Origin: Asterias rubens
Taxonomy: Eukaryota; Echinodermata; Asteroidea; Forcipulatida; Asteriidae
Length of the DNA: 64,000 bases
Assembly (NCBI RefSeq): GCF_902459465.1
Contig: NC_047064.1
Coordinates: forward strand, 4,118,762 to 4,182,761
Direction of reading: 5' to 3'
In this document: positions 32,801 through 44,800 of the stretch, in pieces
Layout: each line of letters starts with the position of its first letter
Numbering within the stretch: the first letter of the stretch is position 1
Position numbers and translations under genes: made by a program
Notes under the pieces: model-generated
What the model was told of the DNA's origin: nothing
The model's input: only the letters and a program-made list of their open reading frames with translations
Database searches by the model: none

Positions 32801-35800
32801 ATTTGTAATATGTCTTTGTGAAATCGGACTCTGGTCCAAATTTCATGGTTCTGCGTACCACAACATTTTGCGTTTATGGCAACCATGCATAATAAAACAA
32901 TTCAAAATTTATTTGTTTAAAATTAATAAAATTGGGAATGAGGAGTTGGGGTGGTAATATATAAATACTTCTGGTATTGTTCATTTAACTTAAAGCATCA
33001 TGGAGCAAGGAGGCTCAAAGTATGTGCCAAACAATTGGCTCAATTTCTGCAAGTCATACTTAGTCTTGCTCACCCAGAGTGACCTAACAGAGAGCTGCTT
33101 TTATTATAAGCACAAAAATGAGCTATTACTAGTCACAGCATAATTATGCTTACCAGATTAAGGGTATCAGCCAAAGTACCATGTCATTTGTTCCATGTGT
33201 ATCTGTTTTCCTGCTTGATTTTGCTTAGCAGAAAAATGTTCCAGCATACAGTGAAGTATACTTTTAAAATGGTTTGTTTCAACATAATGCTATTCTAAGA
33301 AAAGAACAACATGTTTTGACATTGTACAGTAGTTGAGTACACTAGTTAGAATACAATGAACAATATGTAGTTTTATTTATAAAACAATCGAAAGTTTTAC
33401 AAATTCGATAACCATCAAAGTTTACAAACTTTTGAGCGATCAAAACACAGCAATGATCAAGTTTCAATTATTTTCACTCAGTAGTAGGGGGTCTATCAAA
33501 ACAAAATGACGTTATATACCCAAAAGAGATCGGTACAAAAAGTGCAAATCTACAGTAAATATCAAGAACTGGATTAAAAACAAATTGTGACACTGCAGAG
33601 GGGTACAGCAAGTAAGCTTGGGCGATATCACGATATTATCGAATATCGCGATACCAATTTGGAAAGGATTTAGATATCGGATTGATTTGGTTTTAATCGA
33701 AATATCGATATATCGCGATATATCGCGATATATCACGATAAATCGTGATATCGATTAAATATCGCAATATCGCGATGTATTTCCGAGCTGAGACATCTTA
33801 CACCCCATAGGTTTGGAGTGAAACCAAAAGAATAGGTCATAAGAACACCCCTCTTGTGCTATGACTGTCTCTTCTACAACTTTCACTGGGAGTTTGAAGA
33901 CCGATGCTGTCAAATTTAATTAATCGCGATTATATCGAATATCGCGATATATTGTCGGTGATATATCATGAATAAAGTAAATCGATATCGCCCAAGCTTA
34001 ACAGCAAGTTTCCTTCAGTCATTCAGTTAGGGAAACCTCTGTCAGCATTTTGTACAGGAACCTCGTAGAGGCGCCAGCAGCAAGTGCTGTTGGTGTCATG
34101 GGTTATTTTAACGCCTGTGGGAATAAAATTAAAACTATTGTAAAAACAAAAACATAAACTAAATTGATCATTGTACTTTGTAATCCAGGTGGAATGGAAA
34201 ATCCCTCTGGTGTGTTTCCTAATAACACAGGACAAATTAATTATTGACTATTTTGAGGCCTGGGGGAAAGTAAAATTAACAATCACAACATTTTTGGTTT
34301 TTTAAAACAGACATTGTATGCTCTGTAGACCAGCTGGGGTAGAAAATCCATCTGGTGTGTTTTTCAAAGAACCCAGGATAATATGACCCAAAACCATTAT
34401 GAAGCTGAAAGGTTTTTTTCTGGCAGTGGCAATTGTGCAACCTGTGTCAGTTAACTATTGCTTAATAGCACAGCAAAATAACATGCTAAGCAGAAAATAA
34501 ATTACCAGCCAAATTGTCAGAATGTTCAACTGGTACCCAAATCCTTGTTTTTGTTTTGTTTTGCTCTTTTAAAAGCAAAACAATATTTTTAACGGTATTT
34601 TCTTCTTTAAAAGATTTCGAGCAGAAATTGTATGGCTCTTATTAATATTACCATGGAAGTTTACATTGATGGCACCCTTGCATTTAAAACAAATAAGGGC
34701 AGAGATAAAACTGAGGGTCGACAACCCAAATCAGTTTTGTTTTCAACCAGTTCTTGATATTCACTGTAGATTTGCATTTTTTTGTACTAATCTCTATTGG
34801 GTAATAATGTTATTTTGTGTTGATACTACTGGGCAGAAAATAAATCATTGATCATTGATGTGTTTTGATAGCTTAAAAGTTTGTAAACTTTGGTTATTAT
34901 CGAATTTGTATTTAAACCTTTCGATTGTTTTATAAATCAACTACACTACATATTGTTCATTGTAGAATACAATGATCCACACAAGTTTGCCTCGTAATAG
35001 CGTGGTTTTCCTTATACTTTGCGAACCAACGCGGTCGGCCATTTAATGGGAGTTAAATATTTGACTCCCATAAATGGCCGACCGTCTTTGTCGACGAGGT
35101 AAAAGGAAAACCGTGCAATTTCGAGGCATGATTGTGTGGATCATTGTATTCTACTTTTACAGCATCTTTCTACCCATATGCATTTGATAACAAACGGTTA
35201 CGAACGCTTTTCAAAGACCAACTCGACCGATCCAAGGCAACGTGTTCCTTTAGTAGCACAGCACAAAAAACATGCTTAGCAGAAAATAGATTACCAGCCA
35301 AATTGTCAGAATGTTCAACTGGTGCCCCAATCCTTATTTTTTAAAGGTATTTTCTTCTTTAAAAGAATAGCTTCAGAAATTGTATGGCTCTTATTACCAT
35401 GGAAGTTTACATTCATGGCACCCTTCCATTTAAAAACAAATAAGGGTAGAGATCAAGGGTCAACCAACTGTCTGAATTATGCAAGTCATTGGTAGTGTGT
35501 TTACATAGATTACCTAACCAAATTGCCTATATAGTAGCTGCTTTAAAAACAAACAAAAAGTCGCTAAGCACATCAAGATTATGCTTACACCACGATCAAT
35601 GACAAACATTTCCAGCCAAAATACCTTGAGTCTAACATCTATGACGCTTGTATCCCAACCCCTCATTGTGTATACATGTAACCATACTGACTATGATGTG
35701 CTTCGTTTCAGCACACACTAAAGACAACCTGAACACTATTGGTAATTTTCAAAGACTAGCCTTCACAGTTGTTGTATGTATCTCAACATATGCATACATC

Positions 35801-38800
35801 ACCAAACCTGTGAAAATTTGACCTCAATCGGTCGTCGAATTGCGAGATAATAATGAAAGAAAAAAAAACACCAATGTCACACGAAGTTGTGTGCTTTCAG
35901 ATGCTTGATTTCGAGACCTCAAACTCTAAATCTGATGAATCAAAATCGTCGAAAACTACATCACTTCAGAGGGAGCCGTTTCTCACAATGTTTTATACTA
36001 TCAACCTCTCCCCATTACTCGTTACCAAGAAAGGCTCTATGCTAATAATTATTTTGAGTATTTACCAGTAGTGTCCACTGCCTTTAACAGAACTTTTGAG
36101 ATTGCTTTTGGCAATCTCATGATTGAAAAGGGAATCATGCAAATACTATTTCCAGTTTTATATTGCATCCCTCTACATAAAGAGTAAGTTCGAGCGAGGG
36201 ACTATAGTTGACTATTGTCAACCATTGAATTGACAATTGGTCGCTGCTAGAAATTTCCTTGGAATGCATCTACCATTACTTTTAAATTTCAATCAACGTC
36301 GTTAATGACAAAAGTACAGCATACCCCATTTAAAAAAATAGAACAAATTTACAATTATTTTTTTAATTTTTATTATTATTTAAACGCAGCGGACACTATT
36401 GGTAGCTACTCAAAATAATTATCATCATAAAACCTTTCTTGATTACGAATAAAGGGGAGATGTTAATGGTATAAAACAATGTGTGAAACAGCTCCCTCTG
36501 AAGTGACGTAGTTTTCGAGAAAGAAGTAATTTTCCACGAATTTGGTTTCGAGACCTCAAGTTTAGAATTTGAGGTCTCAAAATCAAGCATCAGAAAGCAC
36601 ACAACTTTGTGAGACAAGGGTGTTTTTTCTTTCATTAGACCTACCATCTCGCAACTTCGACAACCGATTGAGCTCAAGTTTTCACAGGTTTGTTATTTTG
36701 TGCATGTTGAGATACACCAACTGTACAGACTAGTCTTTGACAATTATCAATAGTGTACACTGTCTTTAAAATACAACATCTGACAATTTTTCTTATCAGA
36801 TTTCTGATAAAAAAGTTGTCCGATTTTGTTTTTTAAATAATAATATTAAAAAATTGCTCATAATTGTTTACATCTTTTTTTAATAGTGGTATGCTGGACA
36901 CTGCTGGACAGTAATGTCTCAGTACTGCCATTTATGAATCAATGTTCGTACTTGGTTACTTTTTGTATGACTCAAAACACAATGTCCACAGACTTACATC
37001 AAACTCACACAGTTTGAAAATAATGATGGTGGAAAGCCTAGAATGAAAATAATGATGGTGGAAAGCCTAGAATGAAAATAATGATGGTGGAAAGCCTAGA
37101 ATAAAAATAATGATGGTGGAAAGCCTAGAATGAAAATAATGATGGTGGAAAGCCTAGAATGAAAATAATGATGGTGGAAAGCCTAGAATGAAAATAATGA
37201 TGGTGGAAAGCCTAGAATGAAAATAATGATGGTGGAAAGCTAAGAGTGAAAATAATGATGGTGGAAAGCTTAGAATGAAAATAATGATGGTGGAAAGCCT
37301 AGAATGAAAATAATGATGGTGGAAAGCCTAGAATGAAAATAATGATGGTGGAAAGCTTAGAATGAAAATAATGATGGTGGAAAGCCTAGAATGAAAATAA
37401 TGATGGTGGAAAGCCTAGAATGAAAATAATGATGGTGGAAAGCTTAGAATGAAAATAATGATGGTGGAAAGCTAAGAATGAAAATAATGATGGTGGAAAG
37501 CTAAGAATGAAAATAATGATGGTGGAAAGCTAAGAATGAAAATAATGATGGTGGAAAGCTTAGAATGAAAATAATGATGGTGGAAAGCTTAGAATGAAAA
37601 TAATGATGGTGGAAAGCCTAGAATGAAAATAATGATGGTGGAAAGCTTAGAATGAAAATAATGATGGTGGAAAGCCTAGAATGAAAATAATGATGGTGGA
37701 AAGCCTAGAATGAAAATAATGATGGTGGAAAGCTTAGAATGAAAATAATGATGGTGGAAAGCCTAGAATGAAAATAATGATGGTGGAAAGCCTAGAATGA
37801 AAATAATGATGGTGGAAAGCTTAGAATGAAAATAATGATGGTGGAAAGCTAAGAATGAAAATAATGATGGTGGAAAGCTAAGAATGAAAATAATGATGGT
37901 GGAAAGCCTAGAATGAAAATAATGATGGTGGAAAGCTTAGAATGAAAATAATGATGGTGGAAAGCTTAGAATGAAAATAATGATGGTGGAAAGCTTAGAA
38001 TGAAAATAATGATGGTGGAAAGCTTAGAATGAAAATAATGATGGTGGAAAGCCTAGAATGAAAATAATGATGGTGGAAAGCTTAGAATGAAAATAATGAT
38101 GGTGGAAAGCTTAGAATGAAAATAATGATGGTGGAAAGCCTAGAATGAAAATAATGATGGTGGAAAGCTTAGAATGAAAATAATGATGGTGGAAAGCCTA
38201 GAATGAAAATAATGATGGTGGAAAGCTTAGAATGAAAATAATGATGGTGGAAAGCTTAGAATGAAAATAATGATGGTAGAAAGCCTAGAATGAAAATAAT
38301 GATGGTGGAAAGCTTAGAATGAAAATAATGATGGTGGAAAGCTTAGAATGAAAATAATGATGGTGGAAAGCTTACTGTAGTTTTTGAGAAATAACAAAAC
38401 AATGCCCCCGCGGAAAGAATCCTGAACGAACCCATTTCAATAAACTATTCTAGATGCTTTGAATGTAAAACTTATCGATTTAGATGCTGAAAACGCCTTC
38501 CCCTTTCATTTTTTTTTTTAAACTGTAACAAGGCACATCCAAACTAGTCTATCTATTATTATACTGGGCCCGATTTCATAGATCGACTTTTAAATTTTAA
38601 AAGCCCAAATACCTGCTCAGTGGAAACCAATTGTGCTTCGCCAGACGACAGGTACCAGCATTATTATTTGTTATCAGGCATGATATTCTTCCTACTGTTA
38701 AAGGCAGTGGACACTTAACTATTGGTAATTACTAAAATACTTATTAGCATAAAACCTTACTTGGTGACAAGTAATGGGGAGAGGTTGACAGTATAAAACA

Positions 38801-41800
38801 TTGTGAGAAACAGCTCCCTCTGAATGACATAGTTTTCGAGAAAGAAGTAATTTTCCACGAATTTGATTTCAAGACCTCAGATTTAGAATTTGAGGTCTCG
38901 AAATCAACCATCTAAATGCACACAACTTCGTGTGACAAGGGTGTTTTTTCTTTCATTATTATCTCGCAACTTCGACGACCAATTGAGCTCAAATTTTCAC
39001 AGGATTGTTATTTTATGCATAATGTTGAGATACACCAAGTGAGAAGACTGGTCTTTGACAATTACCAATAGTGTCCAGTGTCTTTAAAGGCTGAATATCC
39101 AAGTTTTGCCCTTGGAAAAATTTTCATTAAATAGCCTGCAATTAAATGTATTATGTTTGTGTACATTTATATATTAATGTACATGTACATTAGGTCAGTC
39201 TTTAAATACTCAAAGAAATATTCCTACGTTTTCCCCAATGACTACATTTCATCGCGCCTACATTTGCAACTGATATCTGATGCGGAGTAGGAAATTGTTA
39301 ATACACTACTATCAATCTTTCTTTTCATTTTGTTTCCACTTGACTGCAAATTCTCCAGGGGTGTACATGTATCTGGTTTTCTTTTAATGTGTTGTACAGT
39401 ATGTTTACGTTTTGCCCTGGGGTAAAGAATTTTTTTATTTGGATTAACTGGTCATGTAAAAAGAATTTTGGTCCAGCTGAGCTATTCAAATTCAGATTTT
39501 TCATCCAAATTTGATCTCTGTGAACGATTTATAGAGTCATCTACTATGTCTGTCTTCTACACAAAAAACCCTCTCCTAACACGGGACATGTTTTATGTAA
39601 TGTAAGATAAACTTATGTATAGAGTTATCAGTATAGCACTGTGATCCATGAATGAGAACTCTAAGTATTGATTTTAACAAGAAATTCCCTCATATTTTAT
39701 ACACAGTATTTGTTTAGTTCAGGTACACAGCTTATCTATACAAGGGTTGTGGCCTTCAATTTATTGATTTATTGCAGCTTATCATTTTACTATCTGTTAT
39801 TGGCTATCAGCTGTTTGAGGCCTGTTTCTTCGGTTTTTTTTAATGGGCAAGGGCAGAGGCATTTTCTCCTTGGTAAAGGACACCCTATGAGGAAATTGTA
39901 AATGTCTATAGAGCATTTCAAGGGCACCAAGGCAGGATGGAGGCAATCTTCATTGTTGAGTATCGGGCATGGCTTTTCCACTAGCCAATACTTTATATTA
40001 CGGTTGCTTTTTAATAGTGAACAAGCCTGCAGCACCAGTTGGAAAATATATTTCCTGGTTGTCTACGTCTGGTGTTCCAAATAGCATTTCCACTAGAGAG
40101 AAATTGTTAAAGGGGAACTGTCAGCGTCATTATGATCATCAGAGCTTGAAATTAACACGACCGTAATCCCTAGGCCAGTGAATTAAGCGGCCAGGCCAGT
40201 AAACTCTGACCAGACAAGGCCAGCGGTCTTGTGTTTTATTTTTTTTTTAATTGAATAATAAATACCTCCGGATTCCCTTGGTTATTCTTTAAAAAAAAAC
40301 ACTCTAGATTGTCACAGGGAATTGGTTTTGTGTTTTTAAAGCCATTGGACACTTTCCTGAACAGAACAAACATTTAAAGTTCACAGATTTACAAATAACT
40401 TACAGGGTTTACAGAAGGTAATGGTGAAAGACTTCCCCCGTGTAATATTATTCCATGAAATGTTTTTTATTTTGAGAAAACATTTAAACAATTATCAATT
40501 CTCGATATCGAGAATAACGGATTTATTTTAAATACATGTTCATGACACGGCGAAACGAACTCGTTACAAAGTCAGGTTTTCTGCTTATAATTATTTTGAG
40601 TAATTACCAATAGTGTCCACTGCCTTTAAAATTAAAAACCAGCATAGGGTTGGTAATTGGGTTTTGAGGGAATTGCATGGTGAGGTGTCATCGATTCAGT
40701 TTGCGATAACACCAATGTGCATACTCCTACTTTGCAGAGTTGGTAAATATTATTACAAATAATCTAGTTTCAGTTTCAGGAAGTTCACTGATATCAAGAT
40801 TTAGTATCAGATGAATCCTGAATCTGAAAGCTCACTGATATTAAAGTTCATACCAGTCACCAGTACCAGGTGTCAATCTGAAAGGTCGCTGATAAAAAAG
40901 CAAAGAACTCAAGCTCTGGTGTCTCTCATCAGCAGAGTGTTGGTTTCAAGTCCTGGTCGTGACACCTGTGTCCTTAATAGTTAAAGGCAGTGGACACTAT
41001 TGGTAATTACTCAAAATAATTATTATCGTAAAACCTTTATTGATTACGAGTAATGGGGAGAGGTTGATGGTATAAAACATTGTGAGAATCCCTCTGAAGT
41101 GACGCAGCTTTCGAGAAAGAAGTAATTTTCCACAAATTTGCATTTCGAGACGTCAGATTTAGAATTTGTGGTCTCGAAATCAAGCATCTGAGAGCACACA
41201 ACTTTGTGTGACAAGTTGTTTTTTTCTTTTATTATTATCTCGCAACTTCGACGACCGATAGAGCTTAAATTTGTACAGGTTTGTTATTTTTTATGCATAT
41301 ATGTTGAGATACATGTACACCAAATGTGAAGGCTAGTCTTTGACAATTATCACTAGTGTCCAGTGTCTTTTAAGCAACCGTTCTTGCTGCGTCCTTTGGG
41401 TGGGATAAAAAGCCATAGGCCGGTGTGTTTTGTTAAAGACCGTGGACAGTCCGACACTATTGGTAATTGTCAAAGATTCAGCACTGTATCTGATCATATG
41501 CATAAAATAACAAACCTGTGAAAATTTGAGCTCAATCGGTCATCGAAGTTGCGAGATAATAATGAAAGAAAAATAACCATTGTCACACGAAGTTGTGTGC
41601 GTTTATATGGTTGATTTCGAGACCTCAAGTTCTAAACCTGAGGTCTCGACATCAAATTCGTGGAAAATTACTTCTTTCTCAAAAACTACGTCACTTCAGA
41701 GGGAGCTGTTTCCCACAAAGTTTTATACCATCAACCTCTCCCAATTACTCGTCACGAAGAAAGGTTTTATGCCAATAATTATTTTGAGTAATTACCAATA

Positions 41801-44800
41801 GCGTCCACTGCCTTTAATGCTTGTAGAAGAGCCAAGTTTACTACATGAAAGTGTAAAGAGAAGAGGCTAACCCCGGTGTTCATTATTTGGATTTTGCGTC
41901 ACAGCACCTTGTTAACCATGTGATGTCACAGGCACATGGTCTGTTTGACATTGGACTAGCAAATAATTCCTGTTTTGAGTTTCTAGGCAGGAAGTTTGAA
42001 GTATTTGTTCAGCCTCCTGGAGAGTCACAAGTCTATGTTTACAATCCAATTAGCATTGAAATGAAGTTTGTTATTGTCACATCTCCATTCCACCGTGACT
42101 TTGAATTCACTTGTTGTATTTCCTCTAACTGTTTTCATTCTTTCGATTCAACAGATGAGGTAAAGCTAGGCAACTATGACGAAGCCCTGGAGAAGGCAGG
42201 TTGGTTTCAAATGGCTCTTTTTTTCCCACCCCAGTTACACAACGTATTTACCTGTAAATTTGTTTCTTCTCCAGACTAAGTTCTAAGCTCTTTTTCTGTA
42301 TTAAATTGCAAGCAAATTCAGACATTTATCGTAGAAAATCAGAGCTAAAGCAGATATTAAGTGCAGATTAAAGGGAAAAAGATTCATATCTGGATGTGTG
42401 AGTACAGACTACAGCTGGAGCTGCACCTGAGCTATACATGTAAGATACAGGCAGGATACTCTTCCTACTTGAGTCCTTTATCCGCGTTTTTTTTGTTTGC
42501 GCTTGGAAAAATAAGAATTTGTTTTATTAATAAGGCCTGAGTAGTCTATGGAGGCCGGCCCTTGTACTTGATTTACTTATTGACCAAATACATGTATTAA
42601 TGCCCCCAAAATAAGACAAGCCGCTTTCTATACATAGTACAACATTTATAGTCCTACACTGGGGAAATTATAACTGCCATTGGTTCAATTACACGCCAAA
42701 ACACAGCAATTTAGACCATTAAACAAACTGACATATAAAAAAAAGGAACTAATATCAAGATTTTCAACGTTAAATATTCACACATGAAACTGAGAACTCA
42801 GAATAAATATAAATCATTGAAGAGACGAATTGCCTTTAGGACTAACAAGTTGTTGTCGCATGGTGTTTTAATTTTCCATTTCAAAAATACAAGAATAACA
42901 ACTTTAGGCTATAAACTTCTTTAATTACACCTAGATGTATGTATTTGACCTGGGGTTTTTAACTTCAACTCCACTCCCTGAAGTTGAAGTCGCTTTTTTA
43001 CTATGTCTATTCGGGCAATATAAAGTCTGGGTTACTGCAGCTGAACAATAGACAATTTAATAGATTTCCTTTCCAATTCAACCTTATCCACACTGGTTTT
43101 CAATTTTATATGTTTTTTTAGCTTTGCCAAATGAATCCATAGTGATTAGGGGGCTATTGTGCACTATCATGTCTGATACGGTGCAGTCAAACAGAAAAGT
43201 TGTTTTCGGTAACTCACATAATGAAATCAGTTTAACACAAGCCTTCAAAACACCTGTCAAGGTTACATGTATATCAATGATTTAAAAAACAGTTGGTTGA
43301 TAAATATGATTCAAAATCTCACTCGTTTTCTTTCATTTAAAAGTTTGCTCTTTAATATTTTTTAAACAGATTTGTTGAAGTTATTTCTTGGCGAGAATTG
43401 TGGGGCTACTTGACCTTAAAGGGACAAATGGTGGAATCCCACTGAAGTACATTTACTGCTCCCATTGCAATGCAACTTTGACCTTGTTATTTTATAGGTT
43501 GTTTACTGTGCAATAGACCTTGACAAGCTGCCAAGTACCAGTATGCCTACATGTGCCTGACGGGTTGCAAAGCTGTCACGGGACATTTTGATCTGATCAG
43601 ATCTGTGCATTTTTTGGTCACAAAATGTGAACTGCTTTCTGTAATTGTTTATGAAATAACATCCAAGGGCAGGTGGTCTTACCTGACCCAAGCCCTGGTG
43701 TTTTCAGCGGCAGAGTGCGGGTTTGAACCCTGGTCATGACATTTGTCCCCTTGATCAAGGCAATTAACCATAATTACTTCGTAAAATAATTGGGAAAGTA
43801 GTGCAATCTGCTCTACCAGCCAGGCTCCTAGTAGATGACATCCTCACAAACTGTGAAGGGGTCACCCAGTTTTAGCACCAGGAGTCAGTTGGTGGAAACG
43901 TGCCCCTTGGTTGCCCTTACCTTGAAGTGGCTGTGTAGCTTTGTGATGCAAGGCGATATCTCATCAGTATCTTTTTTATTTTATTTTTATTTTATTAACT
44001 TTTTTACTGCGCCTTGGATATGTGCGCATTACAGGTCTTATTATTATTTTTGTATCATTTAAAAAATATTTAACATATTTAAGACCCCACTCTTTTCAGA
44101 GCCAACACTCCTCCCCAAAGTGATTTGCACGTGGCTGTACCTGCAAGTTTGCTAGTTTTAGTTGTTCACGCAAGTTTGCTAGTTAGTTATAGACTTATTA
44201 GCATGAAATCGTTTACTTCTATTGACTTTCTCTCAATTTCTGCGTGAAGGATTTGATTCTTGTATCTGCAAGCTTATTAGTTATAAGACACCACACTCTT
44301 TTTTGAGCCAACACTCCTCCCAAAAGAGATTTACACACGGTTGTACCCTCAAGTTTGCTAGTTGTAAGTTAAGAGCAACTATAAATATAAACTTGCGGGT
44401 ACAAGTAAAAACTCCTTTGAAGGAGTGGTGGCTCTGAAAAGAGCCGGTTAGGTCTCGACGCTTCGAACAGTATACTCTGCTCGTCTTGCACAACCATGGG
44501 TAAAAACTCTTCTGAAGGAGTGGTGGCTCTGAAAAGAGCAGGTTTGGTCTTGACAGTATACTCTGCTCGTCTACAGAAGAATGGTTATAAGTTAGCATGA
44601 AATCTTAAACTTCTCTTGCGTTTTCTCCCATTTGTCCGTGTTTCAGGTTTTGGTAAATTCCATGTGATTCTTGTCTTGGTGTGCGGTTGGGCCAATGTCA
44701 GCGATGCACTGGAGATACTCAGCATCTCGTTCATTCTTCCAGCGGCTGAGACGGATCTCCAACTCACGAGTTACATGAAGGGAGTGCTGAGTGCTATCAT

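Larger units (their letters stand above)
32361..42154 (+). other. Largest SV2 intron (repeat-filled)
   Basis: Bounded by CAG/GTAAAT and TTCAACAG/AT. Contains GCTTAAGCA-type repeat fragments (32408-33245), the foldback and nested elements (33310-35151), five near-complete family 1 mini-elements, the 29-bp minisatellite and a 'AAGGGCACCAAGGCA' repeat at about 39845-39990 that recurs at 61195-61345. About 39090-39660 shows nothing identifiable. Short exons could be hidden, but the flanking exons join in phase without any. Confidence 0.6.

Noticed and set aside
33310..35000. Autonomous transposon with its own transposase
   Set aside because: No frame in the core shows transposase motifs or useful length on either strand.
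37016..38373. CRISPR-like array
   Set aside because: Repeats are directly adjacent with no unique spacers, and the DNA is animal nuclear sequence; it is a minisatellite.
44088..44545. Histone gene or histone pseudogene
   Set aside because: Only the 3' stem-loop-like motif is present, with no histone-fold reading frame on either strand nearby, and the motif recurs in a dispersed repeat.
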